Assembly: GCF_035916875.1 (NCBI RefSeq)
Contig: NZ_JAXUHN010000029.1
Location: forward strand, 1 to 26,880
DNA length: 26,880 nucleotides
Source of the DNA: Methylomicrobium sp035916875
Lineage (GTDB): Bacteria; Pseudomonadota; Gammaproteobacteria; Methylococcales; Methylomonadaceae
Reading direction: 5' to 3'
The position numbers and the translations under genes were made by a program. The notes beneath the pieces are model-generated. The model searched no databases, was not told the DNA's origin, and worked only from the letters and a program-made list of their open reading frames with translations. Every line of letters begins with the position of its first letter. The first letter of the stretch is position 1. Positions 14,329-21,480 of the stretch are shown here, piece by piece.

Positions 14329-15872
14329 ACGATGACTTAATCAGAAAAACCGTCATTTTTGATGGCCAGCCGCTCAGTATCGAAGACATCGGCCGGATTG
14401 CGCACAGGCAGGCATTCGCCGAATTGAGCTGGGCGCCCGCCTTCGTCGAGCGTATCGATAAAGGCGCGCGCTTCATCGAGACACTGTTAAATGAGCAAGG
14501 CTTCGTCTATGGCGTGACGACCGGCTTCGGAGATTCCTGCACCGTGCAGATTCCGCTCGAATGGGTCAACGAACTTTCAAGGCATCTCTATACCTTCCAC
14601 GGCTGCGGCCTCGGCGAGCATTTCAGCGACGAGGAAACCCGCGCGATCCTGGCCGTGCGTCTGAACAGCCTCGCGCAAGGCTACTCAGGAGTCCGCTACC
14701 TGCTGTTGCAGCGTCTGGCCGCCCTGCTTGCACACGACATTCTGCCGTTAATTCCGAAGGAAGGCTCGGTCGGCGCGAGCGGCGATTTGACACCGCTGTC
14801 GTATGTCGCGGCGGTCTTGGCCGGCGAGCGCGAGGTGTTGTATCAGGGCGAGCGCCGCTCTGCCGGCGAGGTCTTTGCAAAGCTTGGCATCGAGCCTTTG
14901 GAGTTGAAACCGAAGGAAGGCCTCGCGATTATGAACGGCACCGCTGCAATGACCGGCGTGGCCTGTCTGGCTTATCAAAGGGCCGAGTACCTGGCGCGCC
15001 TGGCGACCCGGATCACCAGCCTCGCCTCGATCGCATTGACGGGCAATGCCTATCATTACGATGAAAAACTGTTCACGGTCAAACCGCATCCCGGTCAAAA
15101 TCGGGTGGCCGGTCGCATCCGCGCCGATCTGCAATTGACCGAGTCCGCGCCGCGCCATGATACCCGCCTGCAGGACCGCTACTCATTGCGCTGCGCCCCG
15201 CATGTGATCGGCGTGCTCGAGGACGCGCTGCCCTGGCTGCGCCAGTTTATCGAAAACGAACTGAACAGCGCGAACGACAATCCGATCATAGACGCGGAAG
15301 GCGAACACGTGCTGCACGGCGGCCATTTCTACGGCGGCCATATCGCCTTCGCGATGGACAGTATGAAAACCGCGGTCGCCAATCTGGCCGACCTGTTGGA
15401 CCGGCAAATGGCGCAGTTGATGGACCCGAAATTCAATCACGGTCTGCCGGCTAACCTGTCCGGCGCGACCGGCCCCGCCGCCGGCCTGAACCACGGCTTC
15501 AAGGCCGTGCAGATCGCGGTTTCGGCCTGGACCGCCGAAGCGCTTAAATTGACCATGCCCGCCAGCGTCTTTTCGCGCTCGACCGAATGCCACAACCAGG
15601 ATAAAGTCAGCATGGGCACGATCGCGGCCCGGGATTGCATCCGCATCATCGAACTGACCGAACAGGCCGCCGCCGCTATGCTGCTGGCGGCGGTGCAGGG
15701 TGTGGAGCTCAGAGGCGGCCTAGAGGCGTTGAGTCCTGCTATCGTCCGCACGCTGCAACAGGTGCGCGAACGGAGCCCGTTTTTGAGCGAAGATAGAAGC
15801 CTCGAGAAGGAATTGCGCTTGATGGTGGCGTCGATACGAGACCAGGGCTTGCTTTTATACGGAACTGGGTAA
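14325..15872 (+). CDS. Aromatic amino acid ammonia-lyase (HAL/PAL/TAL family)
   Basis: A 515-residue MIO-dependent lyase. The MIO-forming Ala-Ser-Gly is in GSVGASGDLTPLSY (151-153), the catalytic Tyr is in FVYGVTTGFG (Tyr62), and NSANDNPI plus the C-terminal QDKVSMGT block are typical. These enzymes remove ammonia from His, Phe or Tyr. The selectivity pair, Ser-His in HAL, His-Leu in TAL and Phe-Leu in PAL, appears here as Phe91-His92 (YTFHGCGLG). There is no other histidine-degradation gene nearby, and the operon suggests supply of cinnamate or coumarate as polyene starter; that is inference. The ATG at 14325 has GGAG eight bases ahead. It is the last gene of the operon. Confidence 0.9.
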   Translation: MNDDLIRKTVIFDGQPLSIEDIGRIAHRQAFAELSWAPAFVERIDKGARFIETLLNEQGFVYGVTTGFGDSCTVQIPLEWVNELSRHLYTFHGCGLGEHFSDEETRAILAVRLNSLAQGYSGVRYLLLQRLAALLAHDILPLIPKEGSVGASGDLTPLSYVAAVLAGEREVLYQGERRSAGEVFAKLGIEPLELKPKEGLAIMNGTAAMTGVACLAYQRAEYLARLATRITSLASIALTGNAYHYDEKLFTVKPHPGQNRVAGRIRADLQLTESAPRHDTRLQDRYSLRCAPHVIGVLEDALPWLRQFIENELNSANDNPIIDAEGEHVLHGGHFYGGHIAFAMDSMKTAVANLADLLDRQMAQLMDPKFNHGLPANLSGATGPAAGLNHGFKAVQIAVSAWTAEALKLTMPASVFSRSTECHNQDKVSMGTIAARDCIRIIELTEQAAAAMLLAAVQGVELRGGLEALSPAIVRTLQQVRERSPFLSEDRSLEKELRLMVASIRDQGLLLYGTG

Positions 15873-15905
15873 GGACGGGAGCAATTCATTCCGTTCCGCA
15901 TCATG

Positions 15906-16505
15906 CTAAGAGGTTAGAGAAGCCAGGCTGCCGGCTAGCTGCTTGCTGAATTCTTCTAGGGTTTCGCTCAATGCCTTGACCGTATCGGTATGGCCACTAC
16001 CGGCCTGATGGCGGTCAATCTTGGCGTGGCCGTGCTTAAGTAGGCGATGGCTTTTATCGTCCATGATCGACCAGTTTACCCGTAGTTCGGCGGTTTGCGC
16101 GGCGTTCGTTTCGAAGCGCGCGATGTCGATGATCACATGAAAATCCATGTCGCCGTAGGCGCTCCACGGATAGGCCTTGATGATGTCGTTAGGCAGCAGA
16201 ACGGACAGATTTTGCGCCAGCGTTTCGGTTATCGACTCCTTTAACGGCGCGGCCCACTGGTGGAATTCGCTCGATGTGATGCTGTTGTCGCCGGTGCGGG
16301 TGATGATCTGCTTACGTTCGAGCAGCGCCGGCACGGTGACCGGGCCGACGCCGATCAGCCGTTTCGGGGCTTCGGCTGGAGAGAATTGCGCAGGAAGGCT
16401 TAAGGCGTTCAGCACATAGAAATGCGTTTCCGGCGTCGACGCGCAGGCGCTCAGCAGGCAAGCGGCAAGAAGATTTAAACGGTATAAGCACATCATCTTA
16501 TTCAT
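15906..16505 (-). CDS. pqiC: PqiC family lipoprotein
   Basis: A 199-residue lipoprotein of the PqiC (ABC-type transport auxiliary) family. Signal peptide with lipobox LLSAC near residue 20, then ETHFYVLNAL, IGVGPVTVPALLERKQIITR and NSITSSEFHQWAAPLKESIT, which is the family core. PqiC sits in the outer membrane and is thought to dock the PqiB tunnel. The start overlaps the end of pqiB by eight bases. It converges on the ammonia-lyase gene with about 33 bases between stops and no clear terminator. Confidence 0.9.
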   Translation of the reverse strand: MNKMMCLYRLNLLAACLLSACASTPETHFYVLNALSLPAQFSPAEAPKRLIGVGPVTVPALLERKQIITRTGDNSITSSEFHQWAAPLKESITETLAQNLSVLLPNDIIKAYPWSAYGDMDFHVIIDIARFETNAAQTAELRVNWSIMDDKSHRLLKHGHAKIDRHQAGSGHTDTVKALSETLEEFSKQLAGSLASLTS

Positions 16506-18078
16506 CGCCTTTGCCTCTAAGTAGCGCTTCGGGGTGTTGTTCCAGATAGTCGGTCAGTTGCTTGACCGAATTGGCCGATTGATTCAATTCCAGCAGCAGT
16601 TTGTCAATCTCATGGCGTGTGGTCGAGCCCGGTTCGAGCGAGCGTAGCAGCTGGTCGGCCGATTGCAGCGATTTATCGGCGCTGCCGATCGTTTGCCTGG
16701 CGCCGGCCAGCATGCCGTTGGCCGCCTTCGATGTGACTTGCAGTGATTTCAGGGTGTTATTCATTTCGATGGTCAATTCATTGAGCGGCAGTTTGGCGAT
16801 CTTGTCCATGATCGTCTGCGCCGAATGCGTGAACTGATCGAGCGAGCTCGGGATGGTCGGGAACTCTTGATAAGGGCTGTTGTTTGAGTGCAAGGTGACT
16901 TTGCTGTGCGGATGAAAATCGAGATCGACCAAGAGTTGGCCAGTCAACAGACTGCCGGTTTGCAGTTGCGCGCGCAGGCCCTTGCTGATCAGGCGTGACA
17001 TCATGTCCTTGTTGCTGATGTTTGGCTGCTTGTTGATTTCCTTGATCCGGTCCGGTTCCAGGTCAACCGTGACCGGAATTCGGATGTCCGCAGTCTTTGC
17101 GTCCAGTTCTAAGCTGATGCCGGTGACCGTTCCGATCGGTATCCCGCGCAACTGCACCGGCGCGCCTTCGGTCAGGCCGCGCACCGAGCCGTTGAAATAC
17201 ATCACATATTTCAGTGTGTTACGGTATTCTATCTGGGTTGATTGCTCGTAGTTATCGTACAGATGGAACATCGTATATTCCGGTTTGACGTCCTTTATCG
17301 TATCTTCCGGTGGCGTGCGGAACGCAATGCCGCCGCTCAACATCGAGACCAGTGGGCCGGTCCTAACCTTGAATCCGTCCGCGCCGGCGGATAAATCGAT
17401 GCCGCTATCTTTCCAGAAGCGGGTGTTTTTGCGCACGAATTGATCGTACGGGGCCTTGATGAAGATGACAAGACGAATAGAGTCGGCATTGACGGAGAGT
17501 TCCTGAGTCAACACTTCGCCAACCGGAATGCCGTGGAAATTGATCTGCGTACGGGGGGCGAGCGCACCGAGGTTTGTCGTTTCGAGCACGAATTGCCGGC
17601 CTTTGGCTTCGGTCTTCAGCACCGGCGCGGCGGGCAGGCCGGTGAAATGATGCTGATGCGAACCGTCGCCGGGTTTGACTTCGATATACGCGCCGGAAAT
17701 CAGCGTATTCAGTCCCGAGATGCCGGCCAGGCCGACTTGCGGACGCACAACCCAGAAGCTGGTGTTTTGGTTCAGATAATTTTCCGCTGTGCGGTGCATC
17801 TGGGCGGTCACCTGGATTGTTTTCGAATCCTGATTGATGTTGATGTCGGTGACCTTGCCGATTTCGACATCCAGATAACGGATTTTGGTCTTATCGATTT
17901 CGAGTCCCTCGGCGGTCGGAAAATCGATCGTGATCACCGGTCCTTTTTCGGAGGCCGATTTGAAAATCAGCCAGCCGCTGACGATGAACGCGCAAATCGG
18001 CAGCAGCCAGACCAGCGGCAGTTCGGGCTTCTTGTTCAGTGAGGCATCTTCGGTTTCGTAAGCAAATTCGTCGTTCAT
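16498..18078 (-). CDS. pqiB: PqiB MCE-domain lipid-transport protein
   Basis: A 526-residue protein with one N-terminal membrane helix (about 22-40, LVWLLPICAFIVSGWLIF) and three MCE repeats: near 45-135 (VITIDFPTAEGLEIDKTKIR), 160-260 (LGALAPRTQINFHGIPVGEV) and 280-400 (EGAPVQLRGIPIGTVTG). A long helical C-terminal region follows, ending PEALLRGKGDE. In E. coli PqiB forms a periplasm-spanning tunnel for lipids. The ATG at 18078 shares a base with the preceding stop (TGATG); a TTG one codon earlier is less likely. Same order as in E. coli: pqiA, pqiB, pqiC. Confidence 0.93.
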   Translation of the reverse strand: MNDEFAYETEDASLNKKPELPLVWLLPICAFIVSGWLIFKSASEKGPVITIDFPTAEGLEIDKTKIRYLDVEIGKVTDININQDSKTIQVTAQMHRTAENYLNQNTSFWVVRPQVGLAGISGLNTLISGAYIEVKPGDGSHQHHFTGLPAAPVLKTEAKGRQFVLETTNLGALAPRTQINFHGIPVGEVLTQELSVNADSIRLVIFIKAPYDQFVRKNTRFWKDSGIDLSAGADGFKVRTGPLVSMLSGGIAFRTPPEDTIKDVKPEYTMFHLYDNYEQSTQIEYRNTLKYVMYFNGSVRGLTEGAPVQLRGIPIGTVTGISLELDAKTADIRIPVTVDLEPDRIKEINKQPNISNKDMMSRLISKGLRAQLQTGSLLTGQLLVDLDFHPHSKVTLHSNNSPYQEFPTIPSSLDQFTHSAQTIMDKIAKLPLNELTIEMNNTLKSLQVTSKAANGMLAGARQTIGSADKSLQSADQLLRSLEPGSTTRHEIDKLLLELNQSANSVKQLTDYLEQHPEALLRGKGDE

Positions 18079-18692
18079 CAAACGTTTTGATTATCCCATA
18101 TCAGGCGGGGGTCGAAATTTTTGGCTGCAAACAGCGTGATCACTACGACCGAGGCAAACGCGGTCGCGGCGGGGCCGGCAAGGACTTGCGCGATACCGCC
18201 GAGATCGACCAATGAAATCAAGATCGAAATCATGAAAATGTCCAGCATCGACCAGCGGCCGACAAAAGCAATGATCCGATACAACTGCGTCCAGCGGCGC
18301 GCGTTGACCTGCCAGCGGTAAAACACGCACAACCACAGCAGAGACAGGCCGACCAGTTTCAGCAGCGGGACCAGAATGCTGGCGATGAATACCAGAATTG
18401 CGATCGGGAGCATATCGCCTTCGATCAGGGTCAGAATGCCGCCGAGGATCGTATGTGCCTCGCCGGCGCCGAATCGGGTGACGGTCATGATCGGAAAAAT
18501 ATTGGCCGGAATATACAGCGCATAACCGCAGAGTAAAAACGCCAGCGTGCGTTGCAGGCTGTTCGGGATGCGCGCATGCAGCTGGCTGCCACAGACGGGG
18601 CAGGGCCGCGATGCCGCACCGCGCTTCGTCAAGGCGCCGCAATCGCCGCAGCGGATCAATCCTTGGCGCAACGCGCCGGGCAGCGCCTTCAT
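18078..18692 (-). CDS. pqiA: PqiA-like membrane protein, second half
   Basis: A 204-residue PqiA-domain protein. It opens with a zinc-ribbon-like pair of C-x-x-C motifs (RCGDCGAL and RPCPVCGSQ) and then has four hydrophobic segments: around 55-72 (YALYIPANIFPIM), 85-115, 140-165 and 170-190. E. coli PqiA contains two such units in one chain of about 417 residues; here this is the second unit, encoded separately and joined to the first gene by an ATGA overlap (18689-18692). Role: inner-membrane part of the Pqi lipid-transport system. Confidence 0.9.
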   Translation of the reverse strand: MKALPGALRQGLIRCGDCGALTKRGAASRPCPVCGSQLHARIPNSLQRTLAFLLCGYALYIPANIFPIMTVTRFGAGEAHTILGGILTLIEGDMLPIAILVFIASILVPLLKLVGLSLLWLCVFYRWQVNARRWTQLYRIIAFVGRWSMLDIFMISILISLVDLGGIAQVLAGPAATAFASVVVITLFAAKNFDPRLIWDNQNV

Positions 18693-19318
18693 ACCGGTTT
18701 CCTGCGCAAGGCGTCGATGCGTTGCCAGAACAACATGGAATCGAGGCTACCGGCCAATGTGACTGCGACCAGCAGCAAACCGACAAACGCATACAGGCCT
18801 AGGCCGAAGCGTAGATCGGCCATCGACGACAATTTGACGCAAGCGACGATGATGCCGAGTGTATAAACTTCCAGCATCGCCCATTCGCCGAGATGTTGCA
18901 GCCAGCGCATCCAGTGCGCCAGATAACGATTCGGGCGATTCAAATAAAGATGCGCGCTAATCGTTAGAGTCAGCAGGATATTCACGAGCGGAAACAGCGT
19001 GCTGGACAGAAACACCAACGTTGCGACCGCCCACATGTGCTCGGCATACAAGGCTGTGACGCCCGACAACAGAATGCCGTCTTTGGTATTGCCGAGAAAT
19101 TTGATGCCGAGCAGCGGCAGGCAATTGGCTGGAATGAACAGCAACAGGCCGGTGATCGACAATGCAAGACTGCGTTCGATGCTGTTTTTTTGCGCGCGCT
19201 GCAACAGAAAGCCGCAGCGCGGGCAATGCGCCTTGTCGCCGGTATCGAGCGTCGCCGGTTTTAGCAGTGCATCGCACTCCGGGCAGGCTTCTAGTTGCAG
19301 TTTAGGCTGGATGCGCAT
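18689..19318 (-). CDS. pqiA: PqiA-like membrane protein, first half
   Basis: A 209-residue PqiA-domain protein with two C-x-x-C motifs (ACPECDAL, HCPRCGF) and four hydrophobic segments, including LLLFIPANCLPLLGIKFLG at about 58-76, whose PAN-x-x-P motif matches the one in the second PqiA gene. It corresponds to the N-terminal unit of E. coli PqiA. The ATG has GGTGAT just ahead and lies 15 bases after the stop of the Fae-like gene on the same strand, so the two may be co-transcribed. Inner-membrane protein. Confidence 0.9.
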   Translation of the reverse strand: MRIQPKLQLEACPECDALLKPATLDTGDKAHCPRCGFLLQRAQKNSIERSLALSITGLLLFIPANCLPLLGIKFLGNTKDGILLSGVTALYAEHMWAVATLVFLSSTLFPLVNILLTLTISAHLYLNRPNRYLAHWMRWLQHLGEWAMLEVYTLGIIVACVKLSSMADLRFGLGLYAFVGLLLVAVTLAGSLDSMLFWQRIDALRRKPV

Positions 19319-19333
19319 CGGCGATCACCCATG

Positions 19334-19885
19334 TTACCACTGCGATTCGCCGGTTTCCGGATCGTACATCTCATGGAAAATCTTATGTCGATTCGCTTTC
19401 AATTCCTCGATAGTCGGCGAATTGCTCATCGCGCGTGAGATAGCCAGTTTCATCGCTTCGTAATTGGTGCGGTACAGATCTTTCCGGTCCAGATCGGGAT
19501 TGGTCGCGCATTCCGGCGCGATCCAAATCATCGCGATAATACACAGATCGTTGACCTGGTCAGCCGGCAGTACGCCGTCGATAACGCTGTCCAGCACCGC
19601 ATCGGCGATGGCCGATTGCACCGGGCCGCCAAGTAGGTTCACATAAGCCGATGATTTAATGGTTACTTTCGGTACCATCAAGGTAGCCGGGCGTACCTGT
19701 TGATTGCAGGCGCGAATCGCGAACATCCGGGTGTGCCCTTCGGTTTGTCCCATCAAATTTGCGAACGCATGGCCGGCAGGTCCTTGCACATGGCCGATCA
19801 GAATTTCGGGCATCGCGTCGGTGCCTTGACCTTCACTCGAAAATACGGTGGCTTCGCCGGTTCTAAACCAAATTTTATCTGACAT
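19334..19885 (-). CDS. fae: Formaldehyde-activating enzyme (Fae) paralog
   Basis: A 183-residue Fae-family protein: MPEILIGHVQGPAGHAFAN, then VRPATLMVPKVTIKS, GGPVQSAIADAVLDSVIDGV, and NYEAMKLAISRAM. Canonical Fae condenses formaldehyde with tetrahydromethanopterin in methylotrophs. In canonical Fae the proposed catalytic His17 lies in A-H-I-D-L-L-I-G; here the aligned text is A-M-P-E-I-L-I-G (Met25), so that His is missing. It also has an N-terminal extension and extra residues (GQTEGHTRMFAIRACNQQ). It is likely a paralog with altered function, perhaps formaldehyde or pterin sensing or binding. It is the first gene before pqiA and has its own promoter. Confidence 0.88.
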   Translation of the reverse strand: MSDKIWFRTGEATVFSSEGQGTDAMPEILIGHVQGPAGHAFANLMGQTEGHTRMFAIRACNQQVRPATLMVPKVTIKSSAYVNLLGGPVQSAIADAVLDSVIDGVLPADQVNDLCIIAMIWIAPECATNPDLDRKDLYRTNYEAMKLAISRAMSNSPTIEELKANRHKIFHEMYDPETGESQW

Positions 19886-19918
19886 AATAAATCCGCTAAG
19901 TTGAGCTGATAAACGCTC

Positions 19919-19947
19919 ATTCTATGACGGATGGGGGAGGGCGGCAA
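19919..19947 (-). promoter_or_regulatory. Sigma-70-type promoter for the Fae-like gene
   Basis: On the minus strand TTGCCG (19947-19942) and TAGAAT (19924-19919) are 17 bases apart, about 35 bases upstream of the ATG. It is the only clear promoter seen ahead of the Fae-pqi gene run. Confidence 0.55.
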
Positions 19948-20106
19948 CATGGGATGAATTAATGGTCGATTTTTCTTTTTCGAAAAAAAGTAGTGCCGAC
20001 GACTTCATAAAATGATCGTCTGCCATGTCCCAATTCAGCATGTTTCCAGCATACGGAGGAATTGCTTTTTGCAAAACTTGGTCGGGTAGGCAGCTTTATC
20101 GTTTGC

Positions 20107-20160
20107 CGCACTAATCCGGCCAAAAACGACGGAAAGTTCTTACCGCACTTGATTAGTGCG
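20107..20160. repeat. Inverted repeat with two competing pairings
   Basis: CGCACTAATC (20107-20116) is the exact reverse complement of GATTAGTGCG (20151-20160). A second copy of CGCACT (20144-20149) can also pair with AGTGCG (20155-20160), forming a short local hairpin. The two pairings exclude each other. Confidence 0.5.
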
Positions 20161-20296
20161 CAAAGTTGAAAAGGGCACGGAAATAATAAAACTTCGGAAA
20201 TTTTATGCATAAATATATTTAATGCTAATTAATTTCTATATATAAAAATCATATACTTAAATAGCAAAATTAAAATTATTTTGAGATAAATAATGA

Positions 20297-20311
20297 TGGC
20301 ATGATAATTGC
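20297..20311 (+). promoter_or_regulatory. Sigma-54-type (-24/-12) promoter
   Basis: TGGCATGATAATTGC has the invariant GG and GC separated by ten bases and matches the consensus TGGCACG-N4-TTGC at all but one position. It points toward cheW, whose ATG is about 385 bases downstream, so a long leader would result. An enhancer-binding site was not identified. Confidence 0.55.
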
Positions 20312-20532
20312 GCTTATTTTGTGTTGATATTTGTCTTTCGTTTGATGAGGCGTTGGATGGATTGGATAATCGTGTGATTAATCTATTATTTTTACAAATA
20401 CAAAATATTATTTATTTCTAATGCATAGTCTAGTGAATTTTATAAGGAAAAAAGTTTTGTTTTTTTGTTTTTCTGGTTTTCATATTTATTTCATGTATTT
20501 GTAATAATTATTTTTGATAATAAAATGATTTT

Positions 20533-20561
20533 TTGCCATATAAAGAATTATAAAATATGCT
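20533..20561 (+). promoter_or_regulatory. Candidate sigma-70 promoter upstream of cheW
   Basis: TTGCCA (20533-20538) and TATGCT (20556-20561) are 17 bases apart. The region is very AT-rich, so chance matches are more likely than elsewhere. It lies just ahead of the nested stem-loop at 20594-20648. Confidence 0.45.
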
Positions 20562-20593
20562 AGAATTTTTCTGCAATAGTAAATTACAGCTAT

Positions 20594-20648
20594 GCGGTCT
20601 GCTACGCCTTAAGATTAAATCCAGGCATGGTAAGCAGTATTAATCCGC
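20594..20648 (+). promoter_or_regulatory. Nested stem-loop in the cheW leader
   Basis: Three complementary pairs are nested: GCGG/CCGC (20594-20597 with 20645-20648), CTGCT/AGCAG (20599-20603 with 20633-20637) and GCCT/AGGC (20606-20609 with 20623-20626). The hairpin ends 48 bases before the cheW ATG. It resembles no riboswitch class that I recognise. The short stems could be chance. Confidence 0.3.
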
Positions 20649-20696
20649 TAAGGCTCTAATTGAAAAGTTTTGATATTTCTATCTGGAGTAGTTTTT

Positions 20697-21215
20697 ATGT
20701 ATGCACAATATGGAACCGTTGAAGAGGGCAAAATTGCAAGTTCAACAATGTCTTTAAAGAGAGAAGAAATGGCTTTCGGTATTTGTATTGGCCGAATTGG
20801 ATTTCTCGGGGCTTCTTCGCTTTATAAGCCAGTCACCGATAATATCTCAATCAAACGCCTGCCCAATTCTACTCCATGGGTAAGCGGTCTATTGAATTTG
20901 CATGGAAATCAGGTTCCGGTTTTCGATTTGCACGAGGTGTTAAGCGAAGAGTTGGTAGACCCGGATAATCGACGGCTTTATGTGATTGGCAAGGGGAGTA
21001 ACTTGGCTGCTTTATGGATAGACGGGGATCCGGAGGTCAAACGTGGTGAGTTGTTTCAGCCCGTTAAGGAACTGGCAGAACTGTCGTTGATTGGACAATG
21101 CGAAGGCTCTGGCAGTTTTAAGCAAGACGGCCAGATTTGGTTCAAAATCGACTTTGATGAATTGTTTAACGCATTAGGGCGGGACCAACTCTTGCCACGA
21201 GAAGTTGGCGATTGA
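20697..21215 (+). CDS. CheW-domain protein
   Basis: A 172-residue single CheW-like domain. It shows IGRIGFLGASSLYKPVTDNISIKRLPN, then the hallmark WVSGLLNLHGNQVPVFDLHEVL (quoted in two parts: residues about 59-80), LYVIGKGSNLAALWID and a final segment with FKIDFDELF. CheW proteins link chemoreceptors to a CheA kinase. No receptor, CheA or other chemotaxis gene is nearby, so it may serve a motility or signalling pathway encoded elsewhere, or act with the neighbouring GTPase. The ATG at 20697 has GGAG eight bases ahead; an upstream in-frame start at 20670 lacks a ribosome site. Confidence 0.8.
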   Translation: MYAQYGTVEEGKIASSTMSLKREEMAFGICIGRIGFLGASSLYKPVTDNISIKRLPNSTPWVSGLLNLHGNQVPVFDLHEVLSEELVDPDNRRLYVIGKGSNLAALWIDGDPEVKRGELFQPVKELAELSLIGQCEGSGSFKQDGQIWFKIDFDELFNALGRDQLLPREVGD

Positions 21216-21480
21216 CCAGAGCATAAAGGCCGAATAGAAATATTATGCTGTATGACGGCTCTGTTTAAGCGCTAATGTAGCGTCAGCGTGTCGTAACGTA
21301 TTTGGATGGAGACTTTCATAATTTATAAAGGCTTAATCGTATTTTTGCTTATTTACAAGACGCAATAGAATTGATGGTTAAATCTAATTAAAAATAATCA
21401 GGTTTCAAATTAAATCAATTTAAATTTGTTTGGTATTTCAATAAATTGAAAGTAATAGTTTTGAGAAAAGAGAGAGATTC
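21216..21480 (+). other. AT-rich spacer with weak promoter candidate
   Basis: The spacer between cheW and the GTPase gene holds no gene. TTGGAT (21302-21307) and TATAAA (21324-21329), 16 bases apart, could be a weak promoter for the GTPase. Just after cheW, CAGAGC and GCTCTG arms flank a GCATAA/TTATGC pair, a possible weak stem without a long T tract. Confidence 0.35.

Larger units (their letters stand above)
19948..20696. other. Long AT-rich intergenic region before cheW
   Basis: About 750 bases without a convincing gene. An 83-codon open frame on the minus strand (19959-20210) has no family resemblance and I leave it out. The region is strikingly AT-rich from about 20200 onward. It holds a ten-base inverted repeat, a sigma-54-like promoter, a sigma-70-like promoter and a nested stem-loop, each listed separately. 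Confidence 0.6.

Noticed and set aside
15873..15905. Intrinsic terminator between the ammonia-lyase and pqiC genes
   Set aside because: Only a four-base stem can be drawn and there is no T tract.
19959..20210. 83-codon minus-strand open frame upstream of the Fae-like gene
   Set aside because: No recognisable motif or ribosome site; the low-complexity composition and the inverted repeat inside it argue against a gene.
20580..20696. c-di-GMP (GEMM) riboswitch ahead of cheW
   Set aside because: The conserved GEMM core sequences are not present; only short generic stems are seen.
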